64,000 nucleotides of DNA. Origin: Rhodococcus opacus B4. Its GTDB lineage: Bacteria; Actinomycetota; Actinomycetes; Mycobacteriales; Mycobacteriaceae. Positions 43,832-51,918 of this stretch are shown here, one piece after another; the stretch's first letter is position 1, and the number at the start of each line of letters is the position of its first letter. The notes under the pieces are model-generated. The model ran no database searches, had not been told where the DNA came from, and saw only the letters and a list, made by a program, of their open reading frames with translations. The stretch is from the NCBI RefSeq assembly GCF_000010805.1, contig NC_012522.1, positions 7,688,001-7,752,000 of the forward strand, read 5' to 3'. The position numbers and the translations under genes were made by a program.

Positions 43832-44932
43832 TCAGACGGCGACGGCGCGGTCGTCGGCGGGGGAGGGGGTCGGCTCGTTGTACGGTGCGGCGCCCTCAGG
43901 GAGTTCGCGGCGTACGTAGTACGTCTGGTCCTTCAGCTGCTGGAGGATGGCCGGAATGATCTCCTTGTACGCCGCCCACATCGACGGGTACGGCTCGGCG
44001 CAGTCTTTCTTGATCTCCTCGTGCAATTCGGCGAGTCGATGCGAGGGGATCATCGGGAACATGTGGTGCTCGACGTGATAATTCATGTTGCAGTACAGGA
44101 ATCGGTTCAGCCGGTTCATGTAGACGGTGCGGGTGTTGAGCCGGTGGTCGAGGACGTTCTCACCGAGGCCCGCGTGCTGGGTGAGGCTGTACACCCAGAG
44201 CATCGAGGCACCGTAGGCGCGGGGCAGTCCGATCAACAGGGCGGGAACGATCGAACCGGTCGCGACGCAGCCGGCGGCGGTCGCGCCGTAGATTCCGAGC
44301 CAGATCCGGGCGGTGCGGTATACCTTCGGTCGCTCGGACTCGGGGACGAACGTCACCTCTTCCTCGTCGAGTCTCCCGGCGGCCCGTGTCAGCATCTGCT
44401 TGAATGCGGTCGGCACGTCGATGAGCCCGATCATGTTGGCCGCGATCCGCGCCAGCCGGGCCGGACGCATCGCCACGATTTCCGGATCGCGACCGACGAC
44501 GAGGGTGTCGGTGTGGTGGCGGGTGTGACTCCAGCGCCACACCGTCGGGTCCTTCATCATCATGAAGGACGAGATCTGGTACACCGCGTCGTTCTTCCAA
44601 CGGGTGGCGAAGAACGTGCCGTGGCCGGACTCGTGCCAGCGGGCATCCGATGCCGAACCGTACAGAACCCCGTACGCGGCCAGCGCGGGGAGGGCGGCCC
44701 AGCGCTTGCCCTTCGACCAGGCCAGTGCGCCCGCCGCGCCGGTGACGGCGAGCGAGCCGAGCCAGACCGCGGTGTCCTTGGTGGCCGACTCGTCCGAGCG
44801 ACGCATCAGTTCCTTCATCCGCTTGCGCGGGACGGCGCTGCGGAACCAGTTGCCGCCGGACAGGCCTTCCTCGACAGCCTTCTGTCCCTCCGGGCCGGTC
44901 AGGTCGTAGCGGGCCAGACGTTCGGTTCCCAT
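43832..44932 (-). CDS. mocD: Fatty-acid-desaturase-type diiron oxygenase (MocD-like)
   Basis: 366 aa. Three histidine boxes bind a diiron site: HESGH (100-104), HTRHH (136-140) and HVEHH (286-290), with an extra QHAGLGENVLDHR near 253-263, and hydrophobic helices between. In rhizobia MocD with MocE and MocF removes the O-methyl group of the rhizopine 3-O-methyl-scyllo-inosamine, giving formaldehyde. The downstream formaldehyde dehydrogenase and surrounding inositol-type genes support a similar O-demethylation here. First gene of the operon; promoter at 45031-45059 with a LacI operator. Confidence 0.82.
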   Translation of the reverse strand: MGTERLARYDLTGPEGQKAVEEGLSGGNWFRSAVPRKRMKELMRRSDESATKDTAVWLGSLAVTGAAGALAWSKGKRWAALPALAAYGVLYGSASDARWHESGHGTFFATRWKNDAVYQISSFMMMKDPTVWRWSHTRHHTDTLVVGRDPEIVAMRPARLARIAANMIGLIDVPTAFKQMLTRAAGRLDEEEVTFVPESERPKVYRTARIWLGIYGATAAGCVATGSIVPALLIGLPRAYGASMLWVYSLTQHAGLGENVLDHRLNTRTVYMNRLNRFLYCNMNYHVEHHMFPMIPSHRLAELHEEIKKDCAEPYPSMWAAYKEIIPAILQQLKDQTYYVRRELPEGAAPYNEPTPSPADDRAVAV

Positions 44933-45011
44933 GGGACGACCACCTCTGCTTTCGTGTTCTTCGCCGCGGGTGACCGGGGCGAGCGTGTCGACTGTGTCGT
45001 GATGCGCGTCA

Positions 45012-45059
45012 CTAGAGCGCTCTAGAGCAAAGCGTAGAAAAGCGATGCCGTGATGTCAA
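45012..45059 (-). promoter_or_regulatory. moc-type operon promoter with family-B LacI operator
   Basis: On the minus strand: -35 TTGACA (45054-45059), 17-bp spacer, -10 TACGCT (45031-45036), then the perfect palindrome CTAGAGCGCTCTAG (45012-45025) over the start site. A textbook repressible promoter. Confidence 0.82.
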
Positions 45060-45077
45060 CCGATACGGAAGGCCGGG

Positions 45078-46100
45078 TCAGTCCTGGCGGGCAGGGCCGG
45101 TCGTCGCCCGCACCATCAACGTGGGCTCGAGGACGAGTTCGCGTTCGTCGACTGCGGTGCCCTCCATGCGGTCAATGGCTCGGTCGATCGCGAGTTTGGC
45201 CATGCGTCGGGGGTCCTGTGCGACGGTGGTGAGTCGAATGTGGGGGAGCTTGGAAACGGCGCTGTTGTCCCAGCCGATGATCGAGATATCCTGCGGGACA
45301 CGGTGACCGGCATGCATGAAGGCCTCGAGTACGGAGACGGCCACTTCGTCGTTGAATGCCACCACCGCAGTGGGTAGCCGGGGATCGTCGAGCATCGTCC
45401 GAGCTGCCGTGTAACCCTCGAACTGGGTGAGGCCACCGGGAAGGACGCGGGCGTCGTCGGCGAGACCCCGTGCGCGCATGGCCTCCGCGAACCCTTCGCG
45501 GCGGGAGTCTGCGACCGCGCCCTCGCCACCGTCCACGTGCACGATCCGCCGGTGCCCGCGCTGGACGAGGTGCTCGACGGCCATCGCCATGCCGTCGGCG
45601 TCGGAGGTGCGGACGACGTCGACGGCTGGGTCGTCGACGTGCCAGCCGACCACGACGAGCGGCACCTTTCCGGCAAGTACGGGCTTGGGCGTGGCCGGGC
45701 CGAGCATGATCAGGGCGTCGAACCGAAAATCCTGCAGGCTTTCCACCGCCCGGTTCTCGTCCCGGCTTTGCGTCAGCGCGCTGAGGATCAGCTCGTAGCC
45801 TCGGTCCGCGGCGGCGGTGTACAGGCCGTCGAGGACGTCGAAGTGGAATGTGCCGGTCATTCCGAAAACCGTCCCGATCAGCTTCGATCGACTCCTGGCC
45901 AGCATCTGGGCGCGTACGTCGGGCCGGTAGCCGAGCTCGTCCGCCGCCCGCATCACCCGCTCGCGTGTCGCTTCGCTGGCGCCGGGAGCGTCGCGGATGA
46001 CGATGGACACCAGGGCTCGGGAGACACCGGCGCGGGCCGCGACGTCCGATAGGGTCGCACGCTTTTTCGGGCGGGCCGCTTCTCCACCTCTGGTGCTCAC
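45078..46100 (-). CDS. LacI family regulator (3)
   Basis: 340 aa from GTG 46100 (GAGAGG upstream). HTH TLSDVAARAGVSRALVSIVIRD, then an effector domain (LIGTVFGMTGTFHFDVLDGLYTAAADRGYELILSAL ... ISIIGWDNSAVSKLPHIRLTTVAQDPRRMAKL). It lies between the two family-B operators, one before mocD and one before the sugar porter, so it is the probable repressor of both. Confidence 0.9.
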   Translation of the reverse strand: MSTRGGEAARPKKRATLSDVAARAGVSRALVSIVIRDAPGASEATRERVMRAADELGYRPDVRAQMLARSRSKLIGTVFGMTGTFHFDVLDGLYTAAADRGYELILSALTQSRDENRAVESLQDFRFDALIMLGPATPKPVLAGKVPLVVVGWHVDDPAVDVVRTSDADGMAMAVEHLVQRGHRRIVHVDGGEGAVADSRREGFAEAMRARGLADDARVLPGGLTQFEGYTAARTMLDDPRLPTAVVAFNDEVAVSVLEAFMHAGHRVPQDISIIGWDNSAVSKLPHIRLTTVAQDPRRMAKLAIDRAIDRMEGTAVDERELVLEPTLMVRATTGPARQD

Positions 46101-46228
46101 CGCACACCTCTCGTCCTGATCGTGAACTGCTCGAATCCCGATCCTACGGCGACGCTCCGACCGGCTCGAGGGGTCTGGGGCTGTGGCCTGGATTCGAAAT
46201 AAACTTGCATGTGCCCTTGATCACTGCG

Positions 46229-46242
46229 CTAGAGCGGTCTAG
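46229..46242 (+). promoter_or_regulatory. Family-B LacI operator upstream of the sugar porter
   Basis: CTAGAGCGGTCTAG differs from the palindrome at 45012 by one base. It lies within a TTGATC (46217)-17 bp-TAGTGT (46240) promoter, about 90 bp before the porter start. Confidence 0.75.
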
Positions 46243-46330
46243 TGTTCTGGACCACACCTTGAATGTGCGGATGTCATGACATGACAGCACCCGCATTCCG
46301 GCTACAGCCACTTCGTCGAAGGACTACGCA

Positions 46331-47758
46331 ATGGCCCTCCAGAACGCCCCCTCCGCCGCGAGTGCGGAACAGCCACCCACGGCGCGCGCCGGCAGGCGGT
46401 TCCTCACCAAGCTGACCGTCATCTCGACGCTCGGCGGCCTACTGTTCGGCTACGACACCGGAGTGATCTCCGGTGCGCTCCTGTACATGCGCGACGACCT
46501 GGGCATGACCAGCGTGCAAGAAGCCGCGGTGGTCAGCGCCCTGTTGTTCCCCGGAGCAGCGTTCGGCGCCGTCTTCGGCGGACGCGTCGCAGACCGGATG
46601 GGCCGTAAGTCCAGCCTCGTACTCTGCGCGGTCATCTTCCTGGTCGGCGCACTCGGGTGCGCCCTGGCGCCGAACGTCACCATCATGATCATCGCGCGCA
46701 TCGTCCTCGGATTCGCGGTAGGCAGCGCTTCGGTGACGTGCCCGCTCTACCTCGCCGAGATCGCCCCGGTAGATCGCCGCGGCCGCATGGTCACCATCAA
46801 CGAGTTGATGATCGTCACCGGACAGTTCCTGGCGTTCGTCATCAACGCGATCCTCGACCAGTTGATCGATCATGCATCGGTGTGGCGGTACATGCTCGCC
46901 GTTGCCGCGATCCCCGCCGTCGCCCTGTTCGTCGGCATGCTCACGCTCCCCGATTCGCCGCGCTGGTACGCCGTCCGCGGCCGCCTCGATGCCGCGTACA
47001 GCGCACTGCGCAAGAGTCGGGATGTCGCAGAGGCCGATGCCGAGTACGCCGAGATCGTCGCAGCCGCCCAGCAGGACGTGCGCGAAGACAAGGGTGCCGC
47101 ACTCCGCGACCTGCGCGCCTACCCCTGGATGCGCAAGATCCTCTACATCGGCATCGGCCTAGCCGTCGTGCAGCAGGCCACCGGCATCAACACCGTCAAC
47201 TATTACGCCCCCACCATCCTGGAGAAGAGTGGGCTCACCGCCTCCGCGGCCCTCGTTGCGACCGTGGCCATCGGCGTCACGCTTGTGGTCACCACCGTCC
47301 TCGGAATCTGGTTGCTCGGATTCGTTCCGCGCCGCCGCATGCTCCTGATCGGATTTACCGGCGTCACCCTCGCGCAAGGCGCGCTCGCGCTCGTGTTCCT
47401 ACTTCCCGAATCGACCCTCCGCAGCTACTTCATCCTCGCCGCGATGATGCTGTTTGTCGGATTCATGGCTACCTTCATCGGAACCTGTGTCTGGCTGTTG
47501 CTCTCCGAGATCTTCCCGATGGCCATCCGCGGATTCGCCATGGGCGTCGCGGTATTCGTGCTCTGGACCACCAACGCCGGGATCTCGTTCCTGTTCCCGA
47601 TCATCGAACGTGCACTCGGTGGCAGCGGAACGTTCGGTCTGTTCGTCCTCGTCAACCTCGTCTCGCTCGCCTTCGTCGCCCGCTGTGTCCCCGAAACCAA
47701 GGGTCGCAGCCTCGAAGAACTCGAGAGCGAGTTCCGTCAGGGCGTCGCGGTTCGATGA
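46331..47758 (+). CDS. MFS sugar porter (IolT-like)
   Basis: 475 aa, 12 membrane helices. Sugar-porter marks: [53 protein letters not shown] and the terminal PETKGRSLEELE. Proton-coupled uptake of a sugar or inositol. It carries the operator of LacI 3, so import is co-regulated with the demethylase operon. A truncated isomerase gene follows 80 bp downstream. Confidence 0.9.
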   Translation: MALQNAPSAASAEQPPTARAGRRFLTKLTVISTLGGLLFGYDTGVISGALLYMRDDLGMTSVQEAAVVSALLFPGAAFGAVFGGRVADRMGRKSSLVLCAVIFLVGALGCALAPNVTIMIIARIVLGFAVGSASVTCPLYLAEIAPVDRRGRMVTINELMIVTGQFLAFVINAILDQLIDHASVWRYMLAVAAIPAVALFVGMLTLPDSPRWYAVRGRLDAAYSALRKSRDVAEADAEYAEIVAAAQQDVREDKGAALRDLRAYPWMRKILYIGIGLAVVQQATGINTVNYYAPTILEKSGLTASAALVATVAIGVTLVVTTVLGIWLLGFVPRRRMLLIGFTGVTLAQGALALVFLLPESTLRSYFILAAMMLFVGFMATFIGTCVWLLLSEIFPMAIRGFAMGVAVFVLWTTNAGISFLFPIIERALGGSGTFGLFVLVNLVSLAFVARCVPETKGRSLEELESEFRQGVAVR

Positions 47759-47838
47759 CCACCCGGCGCTCCTACCCGCCGGCGACATTGACCCAGTAGC
47801 GCGATTCCAACCAGCTATCGACCACGCAAGGAACCCAC

Positions 47839-48171
47839 ATGAACTTCGGTGTGTACACCGCCGTCCTGCACGACCGCAGCCTGCGCGAGGCGCTGGAGAC
47901 CATCGCGTCCCTCGGGCTCGAGGGCGCGGAGATCAACGCGGGCGGCTTCCTGCCCACCCCGCACCTGCCCGTCAAGGAACTCCTCTCCGGCGAGGTGTCA
48001 CCGCAGGACTATCTGAAGGTGTTCGACGAGACCGGCGTCGCCATCGCCGGCCTGAACTGCAACGGCAACCCCCCGGACGCCGACCCCGAGGTCGGCGTCG
48101 AGGACGCCGAGGACCTGCGCAACGCCATCAAGGTTGCCGGCCTACTCGGTGTGCACCGGGCCCATGGCTAA
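47839..48171 (+). pseudogene. Truncated IolE/IolH-like isomerase (second copy)
   Basis: MNFGVYTAVLHDRSLREALETIASLGLEG follows the intact gene at 35145 closely for about 105 residues, then breaks at GLLGVHRAHG and stops. All metal-ligand residues lie downstream of the break and are lost. At about 48155 it is fused to a CoA-transferase fragment. It keeps the ribosome site and sits behind the sugar porter, so it was once part of that operon. Confidence 0.85.
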
Positions 48172-48660
48172 CGATCCAGGCTTCGGCACGATCGGAGAAA
48201 CCTTGTCTGGCTTCGCATTCCGAAACGGAGACCCCGACAGCCCTCCGCTTCTCCCACCCGTTCGGGTTGGTCGAAGGCGTCACTGGCATCTCTGCGGCAT
48301 TTTCGGTGGTCACCGCGCTGTACGATAGTCGCGCCACCGGTGAAGGTCAGGAACTCGATCTCTCCATCATCGAACCTCTGCTCACCATCCTGGAACCCCA
48401 GCTGATCACACAGGACCAGCTCGGGCACACGTTGAAGAGAACCGGCAACCAAGCTGAGATGAATGCGCCACGAGGAATGTACGAAACGATCGACGCTGAG
48501 TGGGTCGCCGTATCGGCCAGCACCGTGTCGACGGCATCACGACCGAGAAGGCTCGTGGGCGTCGGAGGCATGGTGGAAGAAGAATGGTTCTCAGTGGCAA
48601 ATGGACGGCGCGCACACGCGGCGGACATCGACGCTGCACTCAAACCCTGGATCGTGGTCC
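48156..48660 (+). pseudogene. CaiB/BaiF CoA-transferase internal fragment, frameshifted
   Basis: TGPMANDPGFGTIGETLSGFAFRNG begins at the junction with the truncated isomerase. After a frameshift near 48240 it continues as FSHPFGLVEGVTGISAAFSVVTALYDSRATGEGQELDLSIIEPL ... EMNAPRGMYETIDAEWVAVSAST ... AHAADIDAALKPW. The N-terminal catalytic Asp region and the C-terminal end are missing. A remnant left by recombination. Confidence 0.75.
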
Positions 48661-48743
48661 ATCAAGCGGCTCTCCGTTTGGTAGCCCGGTGCGCCGAGCT
48701 GCCAATGCTGCAATTTTGGACGGGTGGTGACTCGGCGTTCGGC

Positions 48744-49385
48744 TCAGTTGCTGATCGCGGGTGCAGCATTGATGTACGTGTCGCTGTCGACCTGTGCTGC
48801 GGTGAAGGCGGCGATGTCGGCGCGGGTCGTTGACCATCCGATCTTGTCGGTGCCGAAGAAGCCTTTGTGCGCGATCTCCTTGGGCGGGCCATCGGTGGGC
48901 CTGATGAAGCGGACGATGGTCCAGTCGAGGCCGGAGTTCATGGCGACTTCGGACATGCCGAGTAGTTCGCGGTAGGCGCGTGGTAGCAATGTCCGTCCCA
49001 TCAATCCCACCAGCCGTGCCTGGAGGGTCTTCGTGTCACGTCGGTCCAGCACGCTTGGGGTGCCCAGCCCGATGAAGCGGGGTACACGGTGGCGTTTCAT
49101 CGCGTCGATGATGAGGGTGGTGCCCTCCACGAGCGGCAGGCCGGTGGCTTTGCGGTCCATGCTGGGTCCGAGTGCGCTGACGACGATGTCGGTGTCGGCG
49201 ACGGCGTTGTCGATCGCGTCGGCGTCGGTGATTTCCCCGACCACGAGCTGGACTTGATCGCGCCACTGCGCCGGCACCTTGGACGGGTTGCGGACGTAGG
49301 CACGGACGGTATGGCCGGACGCGAGCAGGTTGTGCACCAGCAGCTGTCCGATCGCTCCAGTTGCGCCGAATACGGTGACCTTCAT
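48744..49385 (-). CDS. NAD(P)H-binding (NmrA/atypical SDR) protein
   Basis: 213 aa. MKVTVFGATGAIGQLLVHNLLASGHTVRAYVRN is the GxxGxxG nucleotide-binding start of NmrA-like atypical SDRs; there is no YxxxK pair. Probably a reductase or redox sensor. Its start overlaps the stop of the flavin-dependent oxidoreductase upstream by 4 bp, forming a two-gene unit. Confidence 0.85.
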   Translation of the reverse strand: MKVTVFGATGAIGQLLVHNLLASGHTVRAYVRNPSKVPAQWRDQVQLVVGEITDADAIDNAVADTDIVVSALGPSMDRKATGLPLVEGTTLIIDAMKRHRVPRFIGLGTPSVLDRRDTKTLQARLVGLMGRTLLPRAYRELLGMSEVAMNSGLDWTIVRFIRPTDGPPKEIAHKGFFGTDKIGWSTTRADIAAFTAAQVDSDTYINAAPAISN

Positions 49386-50431
49386 CGTGTTGTCGCTTTC
49401 TGTTCGGTTGGTACGGCATCCCGGACGGCAGGGGCGATCTGGGTCGCCAGACGGGTGATGGACTCTTCGACCAGGGTGCGAGGCATCCCGCCCCAGTCAG
49501 CCTGCCCGAAGAATCGGTCGACACCCAGTAGGTCGTGGGCGAGGACGATTTTTTCGATCAGCTCGTCGGCGTCGGCGATCATGATTGCTTGCCCGGGCCG
49601 GGTACCGGCTTCGAAGCTTGTCCGGTCGATGTGGAAGCCGCGTCCGCTAGGTGGTTTGGGCCGCAGGTACTCACGGTAATAGGGGAATACCTTGCGTGCT
49701 TCCGATGCTGTCGCGCCGGCGTAGAAGTGGGTCGAAATGCCGACCCGGAGGGTGTTGGCGTGCCCGGCTCGTTCGCCCGCTGCGCGGTAGATGTCGACTG
49801 TCCGGCGCGCCTGCTGGATCGAGCCGCCGATGAGCCCGAGGACCATCGGTAGGCCCCATCGTCCGGCACGCTCCGCGCTTTCCGGTGACCCGCCGACACC
49901 GACCCATACCGGCAGCGGGTTCTGGTAGGCCCGCGGCACGATCGCAGCATCGTGCAGGGGAGGCCGGAACCGACCCGACCAGGTCACGTTCCGTTCGGTG
50001 CGCAATCGCAGCAACAGATCGAGTTTCTCGGCGAACAACTCGTCGTAGGCGGCGGGGTTCTCGCCGAAGAGCGCGAACGGTTCGAGGTAGGCGCTGCGCC
50101 CGACGGTGATCTCGGTGCGCCCGCGGCTGATGAGGTCGAGCTGCGCGAAGTCCTGGTAGACGCGAACGGGGTCGAGGGTGCTGAGTACCGTGACGCCGCT
50201 GGTGAGTCGGATGTTCTTCGTGCGAGCCGCGATTGCCGACAGGACGACGGCCGGTGAGGCGACTGCATGGTCGGGGGTGTGATGCTCGCCGAGCGCGAAC
50301 ACGTCCAGGCCGAGCGTGTCGGCGAGCGCCGCGTAGCCGATCGTCTCGTCGATGCGTTGTACTGCGGGGAAGGCGAAGCCGGTGGCCGGGTTCGTCTGGA
50401 TGTCGCCGAGGGAGATGATGCCGAGTTCCAT
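49382..50431 (-). CDS. LLM class flavin-dependent oxidoreductase
   Basis: 349 aa starting MELGIISLGDIQTNP. A luciferase-like monooxygenase barrel: ALADTLGLDVFALGEHHTPDHAVASPAVVLSAIAARTKNIRLTSGVTVLS, QDFAQLDLISRGRTEITVGR, LPVWVGVGGSPESAERAGRWGLP. Uses FMN or F420; substrate unknown. Coupled to the NmrA-like gene. The TnpB remnant lies just upstream. Confidence 0.9.
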   Translation of the reverse strand: MELGIISLGDIQTNPATGFAFPAVQRIDETIGYAALADTLGLDVFALGEHHTPDHAVASPAVVLSAIAARTKNIRLTSGVTVLSTLDPVRVYQDFAQLDLISRGRTEITVGRSAYLEPFALFGENPAAYDELFAEKLDLLLRLRTERNVTWSGRFRPPLHDAAIVPRAYQNPLPVWVGVGGSPESAERAGRWGLPMVLGLIGGSIQQARRTVDIYRAAGERAGHANTLRVGISTHFYAGATASEARKVFPYYREYLRPKPPSGRGFHIDRTSFEAGTRPGQAIMIADADELIEKIVLAHDLLGVDRFFGQADWGGMPRTLVEESITRLATQIAPAVRDAVPTEQKATTR

Positions 50432-50538
50432 GAGGGGTACCTGATCTTGTTGTAGGGAATTGGGAGTCGGTACATCTGTGACCGCCACGTCTGACCGTGT
50501 GGTTGGCGACCTCGGGCGTACTGGCGAGTTTCCCGCGC

Positions 50539-50750
50539 GGCCCGCGGATCGTCCGCGCGGTGTCCGGGCTGCGACGCACCCCTCGCACGCCCCGGCGGCT
50601 ATCACAGTGCGTGGTGCCCGGGCTGCCGGGTCGGCGGCAACCGTGACCACGTCGCCGGGGTGAACCTGGCCAAACGCTCGCTGCTCGGCAAAGGCAAGGT
50701 GACCCGCCGGCCACGTCAGTGGTAGGAAGTATGAGATCTATGTAGACGCT
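50539..50750 (+). mobile_element. Remnant of the TnpB-like element (zinc ribbon plus right end)
   Basis: Starts at cggcccgcggatcgtccgcg and matches 11645-11819 of the large copy through the CPGC ... CPGC zinc-ribbon and RDHVAGVNLAKR. It then jumps over about 250 bp and rejoins at the right end (50711-50750, matching 12071-12110). It cannot make a nuclease but keeps the part from which an omega-RNA scaffold would come. Flank after the end: ctcagccgag. Confidence 0.75.
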
Positions 50751-50808
50751 CTCAGCCGAGTTGCACTCTCGCCCTGGCTGAGGGCACGCGTGCCCCACAA
50801 GAACTCGC

Positions 50809-51888
50809 CTAGCGCAGGTTTGGGTCGGCACTCATCTCGTCGGCAAGACCCCATGCCAGTGCGGTCTCGGTGTCGAGAGCGGCGCCGGTGGCGCACAGCC
50901 AGAAGGCCCGCCATCGGCCGATCCGTCGCGGTACGCTCACGGTTCCGCCGGCCCCGGGGATCAACCCCATGGACACCTCCGGCAAGCGGAACACGGTGCC
51001 CGGCGCGGCCACGATCCGGCCCGCGAATGCGGGTACCTCGATCCCGGCGCCGACGCAGCTGCCGTGCCCCCGGACCTCGATGCGATCGGCCAGCTGCGCC
51101 ACCAGCCGGCCGGCGCCTGCGCGCGTGCGTATGAGGTGCGCGGTCGCGAGGTCGGGGGTGGTGCCGAACTCGTCGAGGTCGCCGCCCGCGGAGAACGACG
51201 GACCTGCCCCGTCGAGCACGATCGCGGTGATCGTGTCGTCCGCGATGGCCAACCGGAGCGCGTCGACGAGCCCGTCGCGGACCTCCGCGCCGTAGGCGTT
51301 GCGGCGCTCGGGCCGGTTGAGGGTGATCAGCAGCCGCTCGGCTTCCCGGCGCACCAGCACCGGTTCCTGCGGCGATGGCGGCGGTAACGGCCGGGGACCG
51401 CGCTGCTCGAGCCACCGCCGGAACCCCGGCGTCCCCAGGAGCGTGGAGTAGGCCAGCGATTCGACGTCGATGGCCTGTGGCACCGGGAGATTCTCCGACA
51501 ACCGCAGCACCTGGCCGAGCACGATCGCGGCGTGCACATTGTCGGCCACGACGTCGTGGAGTTCGGCGAGCGCGGTATCCACGTCGTCCACGCCGACGAC
51601 CCACCGGTCGGCCGGGTCGGCGGCGGTGGCGAGGGTGGTGTCGAGACCGGCCGCGAGGTCGGCGATGGGTTCGGGGACGGGGCCCGGGGTGCGGCGCATC
51701 CCGACCAGCAGACGGTCGGTGCGCCGGGCCCGCGCGGCGGCTCGCGCCGCGATGTCCTCGTCGACCGCGCCATCGAGGTCCACCATGAGCAGTGGAGTGT
51801 CCACGACGGCACCCGCTGCGAGCAGGGGAGTGTCGGCGACTCCGTCCACCAGGTCCTGTGGGGTGATCACGGGCTGCGAGGTATCCAC
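50809..51888 (-). CDS. Enoyl-CoA hydratase/isomerase with N-terminal extension
   Basis: 359 aa from GTG 51888, without a clear ribosome site. The crotonase domain occupies about residues 150-359: LITLNRPERRNAYGAEVRDGLVDAL, oxyanion loop SFSAGGDLDEF, VRGHGSCVGAGIEVPAFAGRIVA and MGLIPGAGGTVSVPRRIGRWRA. Residues 1-140 (VITPQDLVDGVADTPLLAAGAVVDTPLLMVDLDG ...) are an unrecognised extension. Divergent from the CoA-transferase gene with 30 bp between starts, so the two share a promoter region. Confidence 0.85.
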   Translation of the reverse strand: MDTSQPVITPQDLVDGVADTPLLAAGAVVDTPLLMVDLDGAVDEDIAARAAARARRTDRLLVGMRRTPGPVPEPIADLAAGLDTTLATAADPADRWVVGVDDVDTALAELHDVVADNVHAAIVLGQVLRLSENLPVPQAIDVESLAYSTLLGTPGFRRWLEQRGPRPLPPPSPQEPVLVRREAERLLITLNRPERRNAYGAEVRDGLVDALRLAIADDTITAIVLDGAGPSFSAGGDLDEFGTTPDLATAHLIRTRAGAGRLVAQLADRIEVRGHGSCVGAGIEVPAFAGRIVAAPGTVFRLPEVSMGLIPGAGGTVSVPRRIGRWRAFWLCATGAALDTETALAWGLADEMSADPNLR

Positions 51889-51918
51889 GGATGACAGCTT
51901 GCAGCATAGGATCGAGCG

